Of a stretch of 64,000 bases of DNA, positions 27,390 to 36,324 are shown piece by piece. The notes beneath the pieces were generated by a model. That model saw only the letters and a list, made by a program, of their open reading frames with translations. It had not been told where the DNA came from and did not search any database. The translations under genes and the position numbers were made by a program. Position 1 is the stretch's first letter. Every line of letters starts with the position of its first letter. The stretch comes from Synechococcus sp. JA-3-3Ab (GTDB lineage: Bacteria; Cyanobacteriota; Cyanobacteriia; Thermostichales; Thermostichaceae): contig NC_007775.1 of the NCBI RefSeq assembly GCF_000013205.1, positions 2,042,501-2,106,500 of the forward strand, in the 5' to 3' direction.

Positions 27390-29006
27390 CTAGGAGTTGG
27401 AGAGCGCATCTGTTGTTTCTTCCGCTGCCGGGTTGTGGCTACGCAAGGCAAAGCCGGCAAAATCGTGATCGTCCGGGCGCACCGTTAGAACCATCAGGTT
27501 GTAGAAGGCCCAGACTAGGCCAAACAGCAGCTCTGGCCAGGTTGGATCCCAGTTGCCGGCAAAGCGCAGGGATCCCACCCCCATGGCCAACAACGTCAGC
27601 ACAATAGCCAGCGCCTGCGGGCCGAGGGCAAGCTGGGACGGCTGTTCGGGGTAGGGGGGCACCCCCCGCACCGCCTGCACCAGCGCCTGGATGGACTGGA
27701 AAAACTGGCTGCCCGTCTGCCGCTCCGACTGCCACGCCGCTCCCCACAGCGACGGGGGAAAAGCCAACAGCCAGGTGAGGCGCCCCAGCAGGGCGTAGGG
27801 AAGAAACCAGGCAAAGAAGACTCTATCAAAGGCCGGCACCGGCATCCAGCCTGTGCAGAGAAAGAGGATGGGCACCGCTAAATAGGCCAGCTCCGCCACC
27901 CCGCCCGCAGCCCAGAGGGCCAGCCACAGGTACTGAAAGCGCTGCTGCTGCGTGGTGGGCTTGCTCCAGAAGGGGTTTTCCCGCAGGGCAGAAAACACCG
28001 CCAGCAGAGCGACGCGGCGGTTGCGCAACGGCAACAAAATGCCAGTGACCTGGGCTGGGCGCACTAGGTGGGACTGCCAGCCGCGGCAGTGCATCTGACA
28101 CCCCAACTGCACAGGGCGGCGAATGTCGATTTGCGGGATCCCCTCCAAAGCTGCCCGCCGAATGAGACAGCCAGATCCCAGCAGCGGCGCCGCCTGGTAG
28201 CCCTGGGATCCCACCGCCAAAAGCTGCTGCAGCGGGTGAACCGCCCTGGGCTGGCCCAGGGTGCGCAGCGTTGCCTGCACAAAGCCGGTGGCATTGGCAA
28301 TCGGGGCCCGCTCCGGAAAGTCGTAAAACAGGGGCAACGTCTGCCACAAAAAATCCGGCTCGACAAAATGGCCGGGATGCAGCAGGAGCAGATATTCTCC
28401 CTGGAGCTGGCCGGATCCCAGCATGTAGGCTAGGGGATCGGTCGTGGGGCTTGGGCAAGACCAGTACTCGCAGGGGATGGCCCGCGCCACTTTAGCCATC
28501 TCCGCATCTTCCACCCGATCCACAATATGGACAAACAGCCGCTCCCAGGGGTAATCCAGGCGCAGGGCCGAGAGCACCGTCTGCCGGGTCGCTTCCACGG
28601 AATCCCGCTGGCGCAGCACCAGCACGTCCACCCGCGGCAGTTGAAAAAACGCCCGCCGCAGCACCTCGGGCGCGGGCACCCCCTCCTGCGGCACCTGGGG
28701 ATAGCGGCTGAGGATAAAGCCCACCGCCGCCAGCCAAACGTACAGCTCTGCCCCCCAAAACAGAAGGGATCCCAGACCGGTCAGCCCCTCGCTGATGCGC
28801 CAGTAGAGGTACGCCACCCCAGCGATAAGGTGGAGCAACCCCACTCCCCGAAACAAGTACACCTGCACAGCCCTGGATCTCACAGGCGCTCCACACAGGA
28901 TTGGGATTGGGCCAAGCCAGGATCCCCCCTTTGCCCAGCTGCAGGCTGAGGAATGGAACCAGTTGAGCTGTCTTGCCCAGTTGCCCAGCCAGAACGGGAA
29001 GCTCAC
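27390..29006 (-). CDS. degenerate cellulose-synthase-like GT2 membrane protein
   Basis: The 538-residue protein has the layout of a CesA/CelA-type family 2 glycosyltransferase: two N-terminal helices, a GT-A domain (about residues 120-360), then four or five C-terminal helices. VDVLVLRQRDSVEATRQTVL matches the start of the GT domain and LLGSGCLIRRAALEGI the acceptor region. Catalytic landmarks are eroded: LLLHPGHF stands where the DxD should be, no TED is seen, and QQRFQYLW replaces QxxRW. It is probably inactive or altered. It begins three bases after rpmA ends; its N-terminal 45 residues are doubtful. Confidence 0.6.
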   Translation of the reverse strand: MSFPFWLGNWARQLNWFHSSACSWAKGGSWLGPIPILCGAPVRSRAVQVYLFRGVGLLHLIAGVAYLYWRISEGLTGLGSLLFWGAELYVWLAAVGFILSRYPQVPQEGVPAPEVLRRAFFQLPRVDVLVLRQRDSVEATRQTVLSALRLDYPWERLFVHIVDRVEDAEMAKVARAIPCEYWSCPSPTTDPLAYMLGSGQLQGEYLLLLHPGHFVEPDFLWQTLPLFYDFPERAPIANATGFVQATLRTLGQPRAVHPLQQLLAVGSQGYQAAPLLGSGCLIRRAALEGIPQIDIRRPVQLGCQMHCRGWQSHLVRPAQVTGILLPLRNRRVALLAVFSALRENPFWSKPTTQQQRFQYLWLALWAAGGVAELAYLAVPILFLCTGWMPVPAFDRVFFAWFLPYALLGRLTWLLAFPPSLWGAAWQSERQTGSQFFQSIQALVQAVRGVPPYPEQPSQLALGPQALAIVLTLLAMGVGSLRFAGNWDPTWPELLFGLVWAFYNLMVLTVRPDDHDFAGFALRSHNPAAEETTDALSNS

Positions 29007-29009
29007 TGC

Positions 29010-29279
29010 CTATTGGGCAGCCGCCTCAACCGGGTAGACGCTCACCTTTTTCCGCCACTTGCCGTAGCGCTCAAAGGTAACAATGCCGGTGGCCACCGCA
29101 AACAAGGTGTCGTCGCCGCCGCGGCGCACGTTCACCCCTGGATGAAACTTGGTGCCCCGCTGTCTCACCAAAATGTAGCCAGGGTGCACCAGCTCGCCGC
29201 CAAAGCACTTCACCCCCAGCCGCTTGGCATTGGAGTCGCGACCGTTGCGGGTACTGCCGGTTCCTTTCTTGTGAGCCAT
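29010..29279 (-). CDS. rpmA: 50S ribosomal protein L27
   Basis: The 89-residue protein begins [20 protein letters not shown], the highly conserved L27 N-terminus that reaches the peptidyl transferase centre. [17 protein letters not shown] and [17 protein letters not shown] complete the family pattern. No cleavable leader is present. It follows rplU by 60 bases in the usual rplU-rpmA pair. Confidence 0.97.
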   Translation of the reverse strand: MAHKKGTGSTRNGRDSNAKRLGVKCFGGELVHPGYILVRQRGTKFHPGVNVRRGGDDTLFAVATGIVTFERYGKWRKKVSVYPVEAAAQ

Positions 29280-29339
29280 AACGCCTCCTCTGCAACTGTG
29301 TCGTCGCCAAAGATAAGTTGGGATCCTGGAGTTTAGGAT

Positions 29340-29747
29340 CTATTCCTCCGCCGCTGGGATCCCTGTGGTGTCAGTGGTCGCCTCAGAAGTGGATGGCGGA
29401 GCAGACTGGGCCGTGGCCAGGGTTGTGCCGTTGAGTTCGATGGACTCGATCAGCACGCGGGTGAGCGGCTGCCGGTGTCCTCTCTTTTTGCGGGTTCCCT
29501 TCTTCGGCCTCATCTTGTAGACGATGATTTTGTTGCCGCGGCGGTGCTGCAAGACCCGTGCCCTGACCACTGCCTCGGGAACATACGGATGCCCTAGCGT
29601 CACCTGTCCCTCGTGGTTGATTAACAACACCTGGGACAGGGCCAAGGGGCTGTTTTCCTCTGTGCCGGGCAGGCGATCGACGTCGTAAAAGCGCCCTGGC
29701 TCTACCCAAAGCTGCTTGCCACTGGTTTCCACAATTGCGTAGGTCAT
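29340..29747 (-). CDS. rplU: 50S ribosomal protein L21
   Basis: The 135-residue protein shows the L21 pattern: YAIVETSGKQLWVEPGRFYD, VTLGHPYVPEAVVRARVL, and the basic KMRPKKGTRKKRGHRQPLTR. The C-terminal 30 residues are a Ser/Thr/Ala-rich tail beyond the usual end of about 103 residues. It is the first gene of the rplU-rpmA pair. Confidence 0.96.
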   Translation of the reverse strand: MTYAIVETSGKQLWVEPGRFYDVDRLPGTEENSPLALSQVLLINHEGQVTLGHPYVPEAVVRARVLQHRRGNKIIVYKMRPKKGTRKKRGHRQPLTRVLIESIELNGTTLATAQSAPPSTSEATTDTTGIPAAEE

Positions 29748-29860
29748 GCCTTTTCCTTGCCGTACAGGTGCCCCTAGGGGTCTTGCAACCTGATCCGAGC
29801 ATTGACAGCGATTTTTAATCCTAGCGGAAAAACCTGCCCTCTGTCAGCTAGGGCTATTCC

Positions 29861-29896
29861 CTCACCCCCATCCCCTCTCCCTTTGGGAGAGGGGAG
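29861..29896. repeat. CCCCTCTCCC hairpin repeat, copy 1
   Basis: CTCACCCCCAT is followed by a perfect 10-base stem (29872-29894): CCCCTCTCCC, loop TTT, GGGAGAGGGG. It lies nine bases after the stop of the PRC-barrel gene (29905). Two more copies are at 32987-33054 and 37633-37670, each also at a gene 3' end. It may act as a terminator, although no T-run follows. Confidence 0.75.
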
Positions 29897-29904
29897 TTGG
29901 AGCA

Positions 29905-30654
29905 TCATTCGGTCAGCTTTTCCCAGGCGGCCTGGAGGGCAGCTTGCATGCGCTGGGCGGCGCGGCTAAGGCGCTGCTGCCAGGTTGTCCATTTTTGCTG
30001 CAAAAACTCTGCCGCCTCATCGAGCAGGGAGAGGTCGAACTTGCCCCCTTTGGCCAGCTCGTCCCGCACTTGCTTGACCTTGACGCGCACCACCTCCGGC
30101 GGATCCTGGGGGCCGACCAGGGATTTGAGGCGATCCCCCATGCGCTGGATGAGCTGCTTGACTTGGCGAGACTTTTCGCTCCAAAAGTTCTTTAGGCCCT
30201 CAGTTTCTGATTTGAGGCGCTGCGGCGCATCTTCCTTGACCACCACGGCATCTACGTCGATGGCCTCTACATCCTCCGGCAACAGGACGGCGCGCCCTCC
30301 CCAGGGCTCGGCGATGCTGCCCCCCAGGATGTAGGCGGCAATCGTTCCGGTTTCCCAATCGAAGAGAAAATCCTCGATCCAGCCCACCGGCTGATCCCCA
30401 ATACGCACGGTTCGCCGGTAGAGGGAGCTAAGCGGCGTTGCCGGAGTGGCGAAGACGGTGGAGTAGGTCAGCAGCGCGTCCGGCCCGATGAGAGAGATTT
30501 GCTCCAGGGGGGTGTAGCCCTGCTGGCTGGTGAAGTAGCAGACCCGCCCTTGTCCATCGACCCAGATTTCTTCGACAGTGCCCAGGGCCGTGGCAGTGCT
30601 GCTATCCAGGGCCAGCAGGCCCACCACTTGGCTACGTCGGACGACTTGTTCCAT
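29905..30654 (-). CDS. PRC-barrel domain protein
   Basis: The 249-residue protein has two PRC-barrel-like beta domains (about residues 5-75, VVGLLALDSSTATALGTVEE; and 80-150, VGWIEDFLFDWETGTIAAYIL) followed by a helical, charged C-terminus (about 160-249) with an amphipathic end. PRC barrels often mediate protein or RNA contacts. I chose ATG 30654 (MEQVVRRSQVVG), with an AGGAGAA site upstream. It follows the CbpM-like gene by 52 bases on the same strand and may be cotranscribed with the cbpA-like gene. Confidence 0.78.
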   Translation of the reverse strand: MEQVVRRSQVVGLLALDSSTATALGTVEEIWVDGQGRVCYFTSQQGYTPLEQISLIGPDALLTYSTVFATPATPLSSLYRRTVRIGDQPVGWIEDFLFDWETGTIAAYILGGSIAEPWGGRAVLLPEDVEAIDVDAVVVKEDAPQRLKSETEGLKNFWSEKSRQVKQLIQRMGDRLKSLVGPQDPPEVVRVKVKQVRDELAKGGKFDLSLLDEAAEFLQQKWTTWQQRLSRAAQRMQAALQAAWEKLTE

Positions 30655-30706
30655 AGAGAAGTTCTCCTGACTTGCGGGATTTAAGGGAGATGGAGGCTTG
30701 GGCTGC

Positions 30707-30988
30707 TTAGCCTCCGCGGTAGTAGTGTAGCTGCGCCCTGAGGCGGGCAATTTCCTGGGCCATATCCAAAACCATGGCCGCCCCAACCCAGTTGAGGCCC
30801 AAGTCCCGATGCAGGCGGATCATCTGCAGCAGGCGCCGCAGTTGTTGGGGGGTGAGGTAGCTGCTTTGCGCTTCCACCAGCCCCTGCAACAGCAGCCACT
30901 CCAGCAGGTGGGTCGGGATCCCGGCTACTTCACTGGCCTGCTCAAAGGTGTAGAGCCGTTCTTCTACCCGCACAATGGCCAAGCTCAT
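30707..30988 (-). CDS. CbpM-like chaperone modulator
   Basis: The 93-residue protein resembles CbpM, the inhibitor/partner of the DnaJ-like CbpA. The N-terminal MerR-like part reads [20 protein letters not shown]; the C-terminal part, [20 protein letters not shown] followed by EIARLRAQL, closely follows the CbpM pattern of a helix ending in a leucine coil. It overlaps the cbpA-like gene by four bases (30985-30988), which implies coupled translation. Operon position strongly supports the call. Confidence 0.82.
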   Translation of the reverse strand: MSLAIVRVEERLYTFEQASEVAGIPTHLLEWLLLQGLVEAQSSYLTPQQLRRLLQMIRLHRDLGLNWVGAAMVLDMAQEIARLRAQLHYYRGG

Positions 30989-31917
30989 AGCCTCACCTCC
31001 TGCAAGTAGGCGCGGGGATCCCAGCTCCGATTTTGCCGCAGCTTCTCGTAGAGATCCCGCTCAGTGGGGGAGAGGGATTTGGGCGTGACAACCTTCAGCC
31101 GCACCAGCAGGTCGCCCCGCTGCCCTTGGGGATCCCGCCAGCCCTGGCCGCGCAGCCGCAGGGTCTGGCCGCTATCGACGCCGGCGGGGATCTTCAGTTG
31201 CACCCGACCGGTGGGGGTGGGGACTTCCGCTGTGCCGCCCAAAACCGCCTCGTCAGGGGTGATGGGCAGCTCGCAGAGCAGGTTGTCGCCGTCGAAGCGG
31301 AAGAAGGGGTGCGGGGGCAGCTCCAGGGTGAGGTAGAGATCCCCCCTCGGCCCGCCAAAGGGGCTATATTGGCCTTTACCCTTGACGCGGATGCGGCTGC
31401 CCGGTTTGGCGCCGGGAGGAATGCGGATGGTGAGGGTTTCGCCATCCACGCTCAGCCGCTTTTGGGTGCCGTGGAAGGCCTCTGCCCAGGTGAGGCCCAG
31501 CGTGGCTTCTACGTCTTGCCCTGGCAGATCCACCGAGACAAACGGCCCAAACCCCGTGGTGAAGCCCTGGAAGCCGCCGCGGCGGGATCCCATGCGGCCC
31601 AGCAGCTCGTTGATGAAGTCCTCGAAGCTGGCGTACTGGGCAAATCCCTCCATGCCCGGCCCCGCCGCCGCGCCGCTGCCCACCCGTTGCCAGTACTGGC
31701 CAAACTGGTCGTAGCGCCGCCGCTTGTCGGGATCCGAGAGCACCTCGTAGGCTTCGTTGATCTGCTTGAAGCGCTCCTCGGCCGCCTTGTTGCCGGGGTT
31801 GACGTCGGGGTGATACTGGCGAGCCAGCTTGCGATAGGCGCGCTTGATCTCCTCTAAAGAGGCATCTCGGCTGACGCCCAGGATCTGGTAGTAGTCCTTG
31901 AAATCGCTCGCAGCCAT
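30985..31917 (-). CDS. cbpA: CbpA-type DnaJ (class B J-domain co-chaperone)
   Basis: The 310-residue protein has an N-terminal J domain (residues 6-75; [20 protein letters not shown], with HPD in YHPDVNPGN), a Gly/Phe/Arg linker without zinc-finger cysteines, and two C-terminal substrate-binding domains ([11 protein letters not shown]). The absence of the zinc finger makes it class B, like CbpA, a co-chaperone of DnaK. The four-base overlap with the CbpM-like gene shows the same pair as in enterobacteria. It leads a three-gene group with the PRC-barrel protein. Confidence 0.92.
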   Translation of the reverse strand: MAASDFKDYYQILGVSRDASLEEIKRAYRKLARQYHPDVNPGNKAAEERFKQINEAYEVLSDPDKRRRYDQFGQYWQRVGSGAAAGPGMEGFAQYASFEDFINELLGRMGSRRGGFQGFTTGFGPFVSVDLPGQDVEATLGLTWAEAFHGTQKRLSVDGETLTIRIPPGAKPGSRIRVKGKGQYSPFGGPRGDLYLTLELPPHPFFRFDGDNLLCELPITPDEAVLGGTAEVPTPTGRVQLKIPAGVDSGQTLRLRGQGWRDPQGQRGDLLVRLKVVTPKSLSPTERDLYEKLRQNRSWDPRAYLQEVRL

Positions 31918-32038
31918 AAGCTCACCCCTACGAAATCAGGTTAAGGCTTTTAGGATACCTTCAGGCTAGAGGTGCAATCGGAAAACCCAGAGCGAGGGAG
32001 AAACACTTAGCTCTGTCCTTGCCCCTGAGAGCACTCCC

Positions 32039-32800
32039 CTAGGGTTTGCGCCTGGAGAAAATCCCCTTGTCGTCTCTTGTGAAAACTTGTTTGACCTTTT
32101 CCCAAGCCTTGAGCAGCGCCTGGGTGACCGGGCTGCCCTCTGCCTTGGCCTGGTTGTAGGCTTCCACAAAGGTTTGCTGGGCTTCTTCTGAGAGATCGGC
32201 GCGGATCTCGGGGGAGATGGTTTCGGGAGTCAGGGATCCCTCTGGCTCGCTGGGCAAGTTCAAGTCGGCAGTGGCCACCTCTTCGCCGCCGGCACTTTGC
32301 AGCAGCAAGTAGATTTCGCCCGCTTTTTCCTCCGGCACCTGCACCACCAACAGGAATTCGCCCGCCTGCACCCGCGTCTGGTAGATGGCGGCCTTCTCCT
32401 GTGGCATGCCCAGGGCAATGAGGGCGGATCCCAGCCCCGCTCCCAGCGCCCCGTAGAGAGCGCCACCGGTTGCCCCCAGCAGCGCCGCTCCTAGTGGCCC
32501 GGCGGCCACCACCGCCCCCAAAAAGGGAATAAACAGCACCCCTACCCCCGTGAGGAGCCCCAGCAGCGATCCAAACAGGGATCCGTAGATGGCGCCGCTG
32601 GTCAAGCCATCGAGAACCACATCTTTGCGAGTGATAAAGCCACTAATTTTGGCTTCCGTTTGAAAGTTGCGGCCAATGATGGAGATGCGGTCGTTGGGGA
32701 TACCGCGGTTGAGCAGGCGCTGGATGCACTCTTGGACTTTGGCTTCTTCTTTGAAAACGGCAGAGACGCACTTTTTGGGGGCTTGGGCGAAGGTATTCAT
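32039..32800 (-). CDS. Gly/Ala-rich membrane protein with C-terminal ChaB-like domain
   Basis: The 253-residue protein starts at ATG 32800 (MNTFAQAPKKCVSAVF). The first part resembles general-stress proteins that begin with a flexible ferredoxin-like segment (VQECIQRLLNRGIPNDRISI). A Gly/Ala-rich hydrophobic centre follows (about 68-130, LLTGVGVLFIPFLGAVVAA). A second alpha-beta part follows. The last 55 residues (LSEEAQQTFVEAYNQAKAEG, then LLKAWEKVKQVF) match the ChaB pattern. Function is unknown; stress or membrane homeostasis would be a guess. Confidence 0.72.
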   Translation of the reverse strand: MNTFAQAPKKCVSAVFKEEAKVQECIQRLLNRGIPNDRISIIGRNFQTEAKISGFITRKDVVLDGLTSGAIYGSLFGSLLGLLTGVGVLFIPFLGAVVAAGPLGAALLGATGGALYGALGAGLGSALIALGMPQEKAAIYQTRVQAGEFLLVVQVPEEKAGEIYLLLQSAGGEEVATADLNLPSEPEGSLTPETISPEIRADLSEEAQQTFVEAYNQAKAEGSPVTQALLKAWEKVKQVFTRDDKGIFSRRKP

Positions 32801-32986
32801 GAAAAAGGCTCCTGTGAAAGTTTTGACCCAAAAGGCTAAGGGAGGTTTTTTGGCAAACTTTTCCCCTCTTTGCCTATGCCGCCTATTATCTCCCTCTGTC
32901 GCCCAAGCGGGAGTCGAGGGATCGCGAAACTCCTGGAGCGATCTCCGTACTGAGGAGGCCTGCCCAAGCGCCCCGCGCCGCTGGCC

Positions 32987-33054
32987 TTCACCCCCAGCCC
33001 CTCTCCCAGAGGCACCCTCACCCCCAGCCCCTCTCCCAGAGGGAGAGGGGAGTT
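32987..33054. repeat. CCCCTCTCCC hairpin repeat, copy 2 (tandem)
   Basis: Two tandem units of CACCCCCAGCCCCTCTCCCAGA occur; the second continues into GGGAGAGGGG to give a perfect stem (33028-33050). It sits 23-90 bases after the stop of the M28 peptidase gene. The partial first unit suggests duplication or growth of the repeat in place. Confidence 0.7.
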
Positions 33055-33076
33055 GGGAATCGAGGGATCTCACGGC

Positions 33077-33925
33077 CTAGAGGGATCCAAGACCCTGCCT
33101 CAAGCCGCGGCAGACCCCACTCAAAAAGGCAAGATCTAGGGTCTCGAGGGTGTCGCTCAGCTTGTGGTAGTGGGGGTTGCGCAAAAAGGCGGTGTCGGTC
33201 ACCATAGCCGCAGGGTAGCCCGCATCCCAAAAGGGGGAGTGGTCGCTGAGGCGGGTAACCGGCAGGAACAAACCCCGCTGGCCGGCTGGCAGCCAGCAAC
33301 ACGGGATCCCCACCTGCTGAAAACCGCGCTGCAGCCTAAGCAGATCCCCCAGGGCGGGCCAGTTGCCAATGAGACCGATGTAATCTCCCCGGTCGGGGTA
33401 GAGCCGCTCCAGGCCGGCGGGGTAGCGCTGGGATCCGGGCGTGGGATCCCGGTAGCCCAGCATCTCCAGAGAGAGCATCAGCCGCAGGGGTTGGCGCTGT
33501 TGTCTGAGAAAGCGGGCGTAGGCTTTGCTCCCTAGCAGGCCCCGCTCTTCTAGGTCGAAGGCCACTAGCCACAGGGGGGAAGGGGCGGGCTCGGCGGCAA
33601 AATGGCGGGCCAACTCCAGCAACACCGCCACGCCGCTGGCGTTGTCGTCGGCGCCGGGGGTAGCAGGCGCGGCGTCGAAGTGGGCCCCGATTAAAATGGG
33701 CCTGCGGCCAGGCTGGGATCCCGGCAATTTCAAGATCCAGTTGCGGTGCTGGCAGCCATTGGCCTCAAAGGGGAAGGGCTCCACCGGGCCGCACTCGGAA
33801 AGCTGTTTTTGGACATACTGCTCCACCTGCCGGTGGCCCAAAGGCGACCAGTCGGGATCGCGGGGCTGAGCTACTTGCTGCAGGTGCTCCCGGAGGCGCT
33901 GTTGCAGATTGGGCTCTCGGGTCAC
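33077..33925 (-). CDS. M28-family zinc peptidase
   Basis: The 282-residue aminopeptidase-like protein shows the M28 metal-site order: HFD in LIGAHFDAAP, Asp in GADDNASGVAVLLEL, the Glu pair in VAFDLEERGLLGS, and a later His (HYHKLSDT, close to HSxxD). No signal peptide is visible, so it is probably cytoplasmic. It overlaps the phosphatase gene by four bases (33922-33925), so they form an operon. The substrate is unknown. Confidence 0.85.
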   Translation of the reverse strand: MTREPNLQQRLREHLQQVAQPRDPDWSPLGHRQVEQYVQKQLSECGPVEPFPFEANGCQHRNWILKLPGSQPGRRPILIGAHFDAAPATPGADDNASGVAVLLELARHFAAEPAPSPLWLVAFDLEERGLLGSKAYARFLRQQRQPLRLMLSLEMLGYRDPTPGSQRYPAGLERLYPDRGDYIGLIGNWPALGDLLRLQRGFQQVGIPCCWLPAGQRGLFLPVTRLSDHSPFWDAGYPAAMVTDTAFLRNPHYHKLSDTLETLDLAFLSGVCRGLRQGLGSL

Positions 33926-34704
33926 TTTTCTTGTCCGGCGAGGGCTTGAGCGTGGACTTGGCGAGCCAGCTCCAGAGTAAAGTGGCTGTGGGATCCCGCC
34001 CTTCCCGCCAACACCTGAAACGGCAGCCCAGGCTCCCCTAGGTGATCCAACACCAAAGCCGCTCCCGAAAAGTCTTGCTCCCGCGTATAGTTGTTTACTG
34101 TCACCACGGCTGGGACGCCCGCCTGCTGGGCCGAGCGCAGCCCGTTCTCCGAGTCCTCAAAGGCCAGGCACTCCTGGGGGCGCAGCCCCATCTGTTCCAG
34201 CGTGTAGCAGTAGATGTCGGGGGCTGGCTTTTTGGCGGGGACAATATCGCCGGCAGCGATCACCTCAAACCAGCTCAGGCTTTCTGGCAGGGTGTGCTCC
34301 AGAAGGGCCGTCACGTTTTCGGGCGTGGTGGTGGTGGCGATGGCCAGGCGGATCCCGGCGGCTCTGGCTTCCTGTAAGAGGCGCTTGACGCCGGGGCGCA
34401 AAGGGATCCCTCCTTGGGCCAACAGAGCTGTGTAGTGGCGGGTCTTGGCCTGGTGCAGCCGGGCTATTAGACTGGTCAGGTCTTCGCCGGCAGGCAGGGG
34501 CGGCTGGCAGGTCTGGACGAAGTGGCGAATGCGCTCTTTGCCGCCGGTGATGGCCAGGAGCTGGCCGTAGAGCTCCACCGACCAGTGCCAGTCCAACCCT
34601 GCCTCGGCAAAGGCGGCGTTGAAAGCCACGCGGTGCCCATCCCGCTCCGTATCCGCCAGCGTGCCATCCACATCAAAAATGAACGCCTGCAGTTCCATGC
34701 GCAT
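33922..34704 (-). CDS. cbbY: HAD-superfamily phosphatase, CbbY-like
   Basis: The 260-residue HAD hydrolase shows motif I FDVDGTLADTERDGH, motif II IATTTTPENV, motif III KKPAPDIYCYTLEQMG and motif IV AFEDSENGLRSA. The DTERDGHRVAFN cap start is typical of CbbY, which removes the Rubisco inhibitor xylulose-1,5-bisphosphate. That role fits a cyanobacterium but is not proven by context. It is cotranscribed with the M28 peptidase gene. Confidence 0.85.
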   Translation of the reverse strand: MRMELQAFIFDVDGTLADTERDGHRVAFNAAFAEAGLDWHWSVELYGQLLAITGGKERIRHFVQTCQPPLPAGEDLTSLIARLHQAKTRHYTALLAQGGIPLRPGVKRLLQEARAAGIRLAIATTTTPENVTALLEHTLPESLSWFEVIAAGDIVPAKKPAPDIYCYTLEQMGLRPQECLAFEDSENGLRSAQQAGVPAVVTVNNYTREQDFSGAALVLDHLGEPGLPFQVLAGRAGSHSHFTLELARQVHAQALAGQEK

Positions 34705-34842
34705 CCCCCGTTCCCACCCCGCCAGCCTCTTGTCAACTGGGCAAGCGACCCTATGCTACCTCATGGTTTGGATGCTCTCAGCCAGGTTCCTGGGAAGGCC
34801 AACAAGATGAGAAAATGAGGCACCGGTTATCCAAGTCTCGCC

Positions 34843-36225
34843 ATGAGCTTTGATTTTGACTTGATCATCATCGGTGCTGGCGTCGGCGGCCATGGCGCGG
34901 CGCTGCATGCCGTCGAATCCGGCCTCAAAACCGCCATCGTCGAAGGTGCGGAAATGGGCGGCACCTGTATCAACCGCGGCTGCATCCCCTCCAAAGCTCT
35001 CCTGGCCGCCTCCGGACGCCTGCGGGAACTGCAACACACCCCTGAGCTGGGCATCCAAGTGGGATCCGTCCAGGCCGACCGAGGAGCCATTGCTGCCCAC
35101 GCTGCCCAGGTGGTGGAGAAGATCCGCACCGACATGACCCGCTCCCTAGAGAAGCTGGGGGTAACAATCCTGCGGGGGCGGGGCGGGCTGGCGGGGCCAC
35201 AAACGGTCGAAGTCCAGGAAGAGAAGGGATCCCAGACCTACACGGCGCGGGATGTGATCCTGGCCACGGGTTCTCGACCCTTTGTGCCGCCGGGGATCCA
35301 GGTGGATGGCCGCACCGTGTTTACCAGCGACGAGGCGGTGCGGTTGGAGTGGATCCCGGAGCGGCTGGCCATCATCGGCAGCGGCTACATCGGCCAGGAA
35401 TTTGCCGACGTCTACACGGCGCTGGGATCCCAAGTTATTCTCATCGAGGCGCTGGAGACCCTGATGCCGGCCTTTGACCCCGACATTGCCCGCCTGGCCC
35501 AGCGGGTGCTGATTAAACCCCGCCAGATCCAGACCTATGTGGGCGTGCTGGCCAAGCAGGTGATCCCCGGCCAGCCGGTGACGATCCACCTCTCCAACGG
35601 GGAGACGCTGCAGGTGGATGGCTGCCTGGTGGCCGCTGGGCGGATCCCGGTCTCAGAAGGGCTGGGCCTGGCGGAGCTGGGGGTTGTTACGGACAAGCGC
35701 GGCTTTGTGCCGGTGGATAGCCGCATGGCCACCGAATTGCCCCACCTGTGGGCCATTGGGGATGTGACGGGCAAGATGATGCTGGCCCACGCGGCGGCAG
35801 CGCAGGGGCGGGTGGCGGTGGAAAACATCTGTGGCCGCCCTGCCTACATGGATTACCTGAGCATCCCGGCGGCGGTGTTCACCCATCCGGAGATGGGCTT
35901 TGTGGGGCTAACCGAGCCGCAGGCCAAAGCCGAGGGCTATAGCGTAGGCACGGTGCGCACCTACTTTGGCGGCAACTCCAAGGCCATTGCTGCTGGCGAG
36001 ACTGAGGGCATGGTGAAGCTGGTCTTTGATAAAGAGACGGGCCTCTTGCTGGGATCCCACATTTTTGGGCCGCATGCCGCCGATCTCATCCACGAGGCAG
36101 CCCAGGCCATCGCCCGCCGCGCCACGGTGCAAGAGCTGGCCCGCCTGGTGCATGTTCACCCCACCTTGGCAGAGACGCTGGAGGAGGCCTACCGGCGAGC
36201 TGCCCACAGTTTGACGGCGGCCTAG
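34843..36225 (+). CDS. lpdA: dihydrolipoamide dehydrogenase (E3)
   Basis: The 460-residue flavoprotein oxidises dihydrolipoyl groups of pyruvate dehydrogenase or related complexes. The FAD site is IIIGAGVGGHGAALHAVE, the redox disulfide is GTCINRGCIPSKALL, the NAD site is AIIGSGYIGQEFADV, and the catalytic His-Glu lies in VHVHPTLAETLEEAY. All catalytic residues are present. It starts 138 bases from the divergent cbbY operon. Confidence 0.94.
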   Translation: MSFDFDLIIIGAGVGGHGAALHAVESGLKTAIVEGAEMGGTCINRGCIPSKALLAASGRLRELQHTPELGIQVGSVQADRGAIAAHAAQVVEKIRTDMTRSLEKLGVTILRGRGGLAGPQTVEVQEEKGSQTYTARDVILATGSRPFVPPGIQVDGRTVFTSDEAVRLEWIPERLAIIGSGYIGQEFADVYTALGSQVILIEALETLMPAFDPDIARLAQRVLIKPRQIQTYVGVLAKQVIPGQPVTIHLSNGETLQVDGCLVAAGRIPVSEGLGLAELGVVTDKRGFVPVDSRMATELPHLWAIGDVTGKMMLAHAAAAQGRVAVENICGRPAYMDYLSIPAAVFTHPEMGFVGLTEPQAKAEGYSVGTVRTYFGGNSKAIAAGETEGMVKLVFDKETGLLLGSHIFGPHAADLIHEAAQAIARRATVQELARLVHVHPTLAETLEEAYRRAAHSLTAA

Positions 36226-36324
36226 CCCTGCCCTGCTGCCGACCGACACGGGCCGACTTGACGGCCAAAACCGGTCTAAGAATCTACAAAGACTCTTAGG
36301 ATAGGGGGGAAGAGGTGGGAGGAC

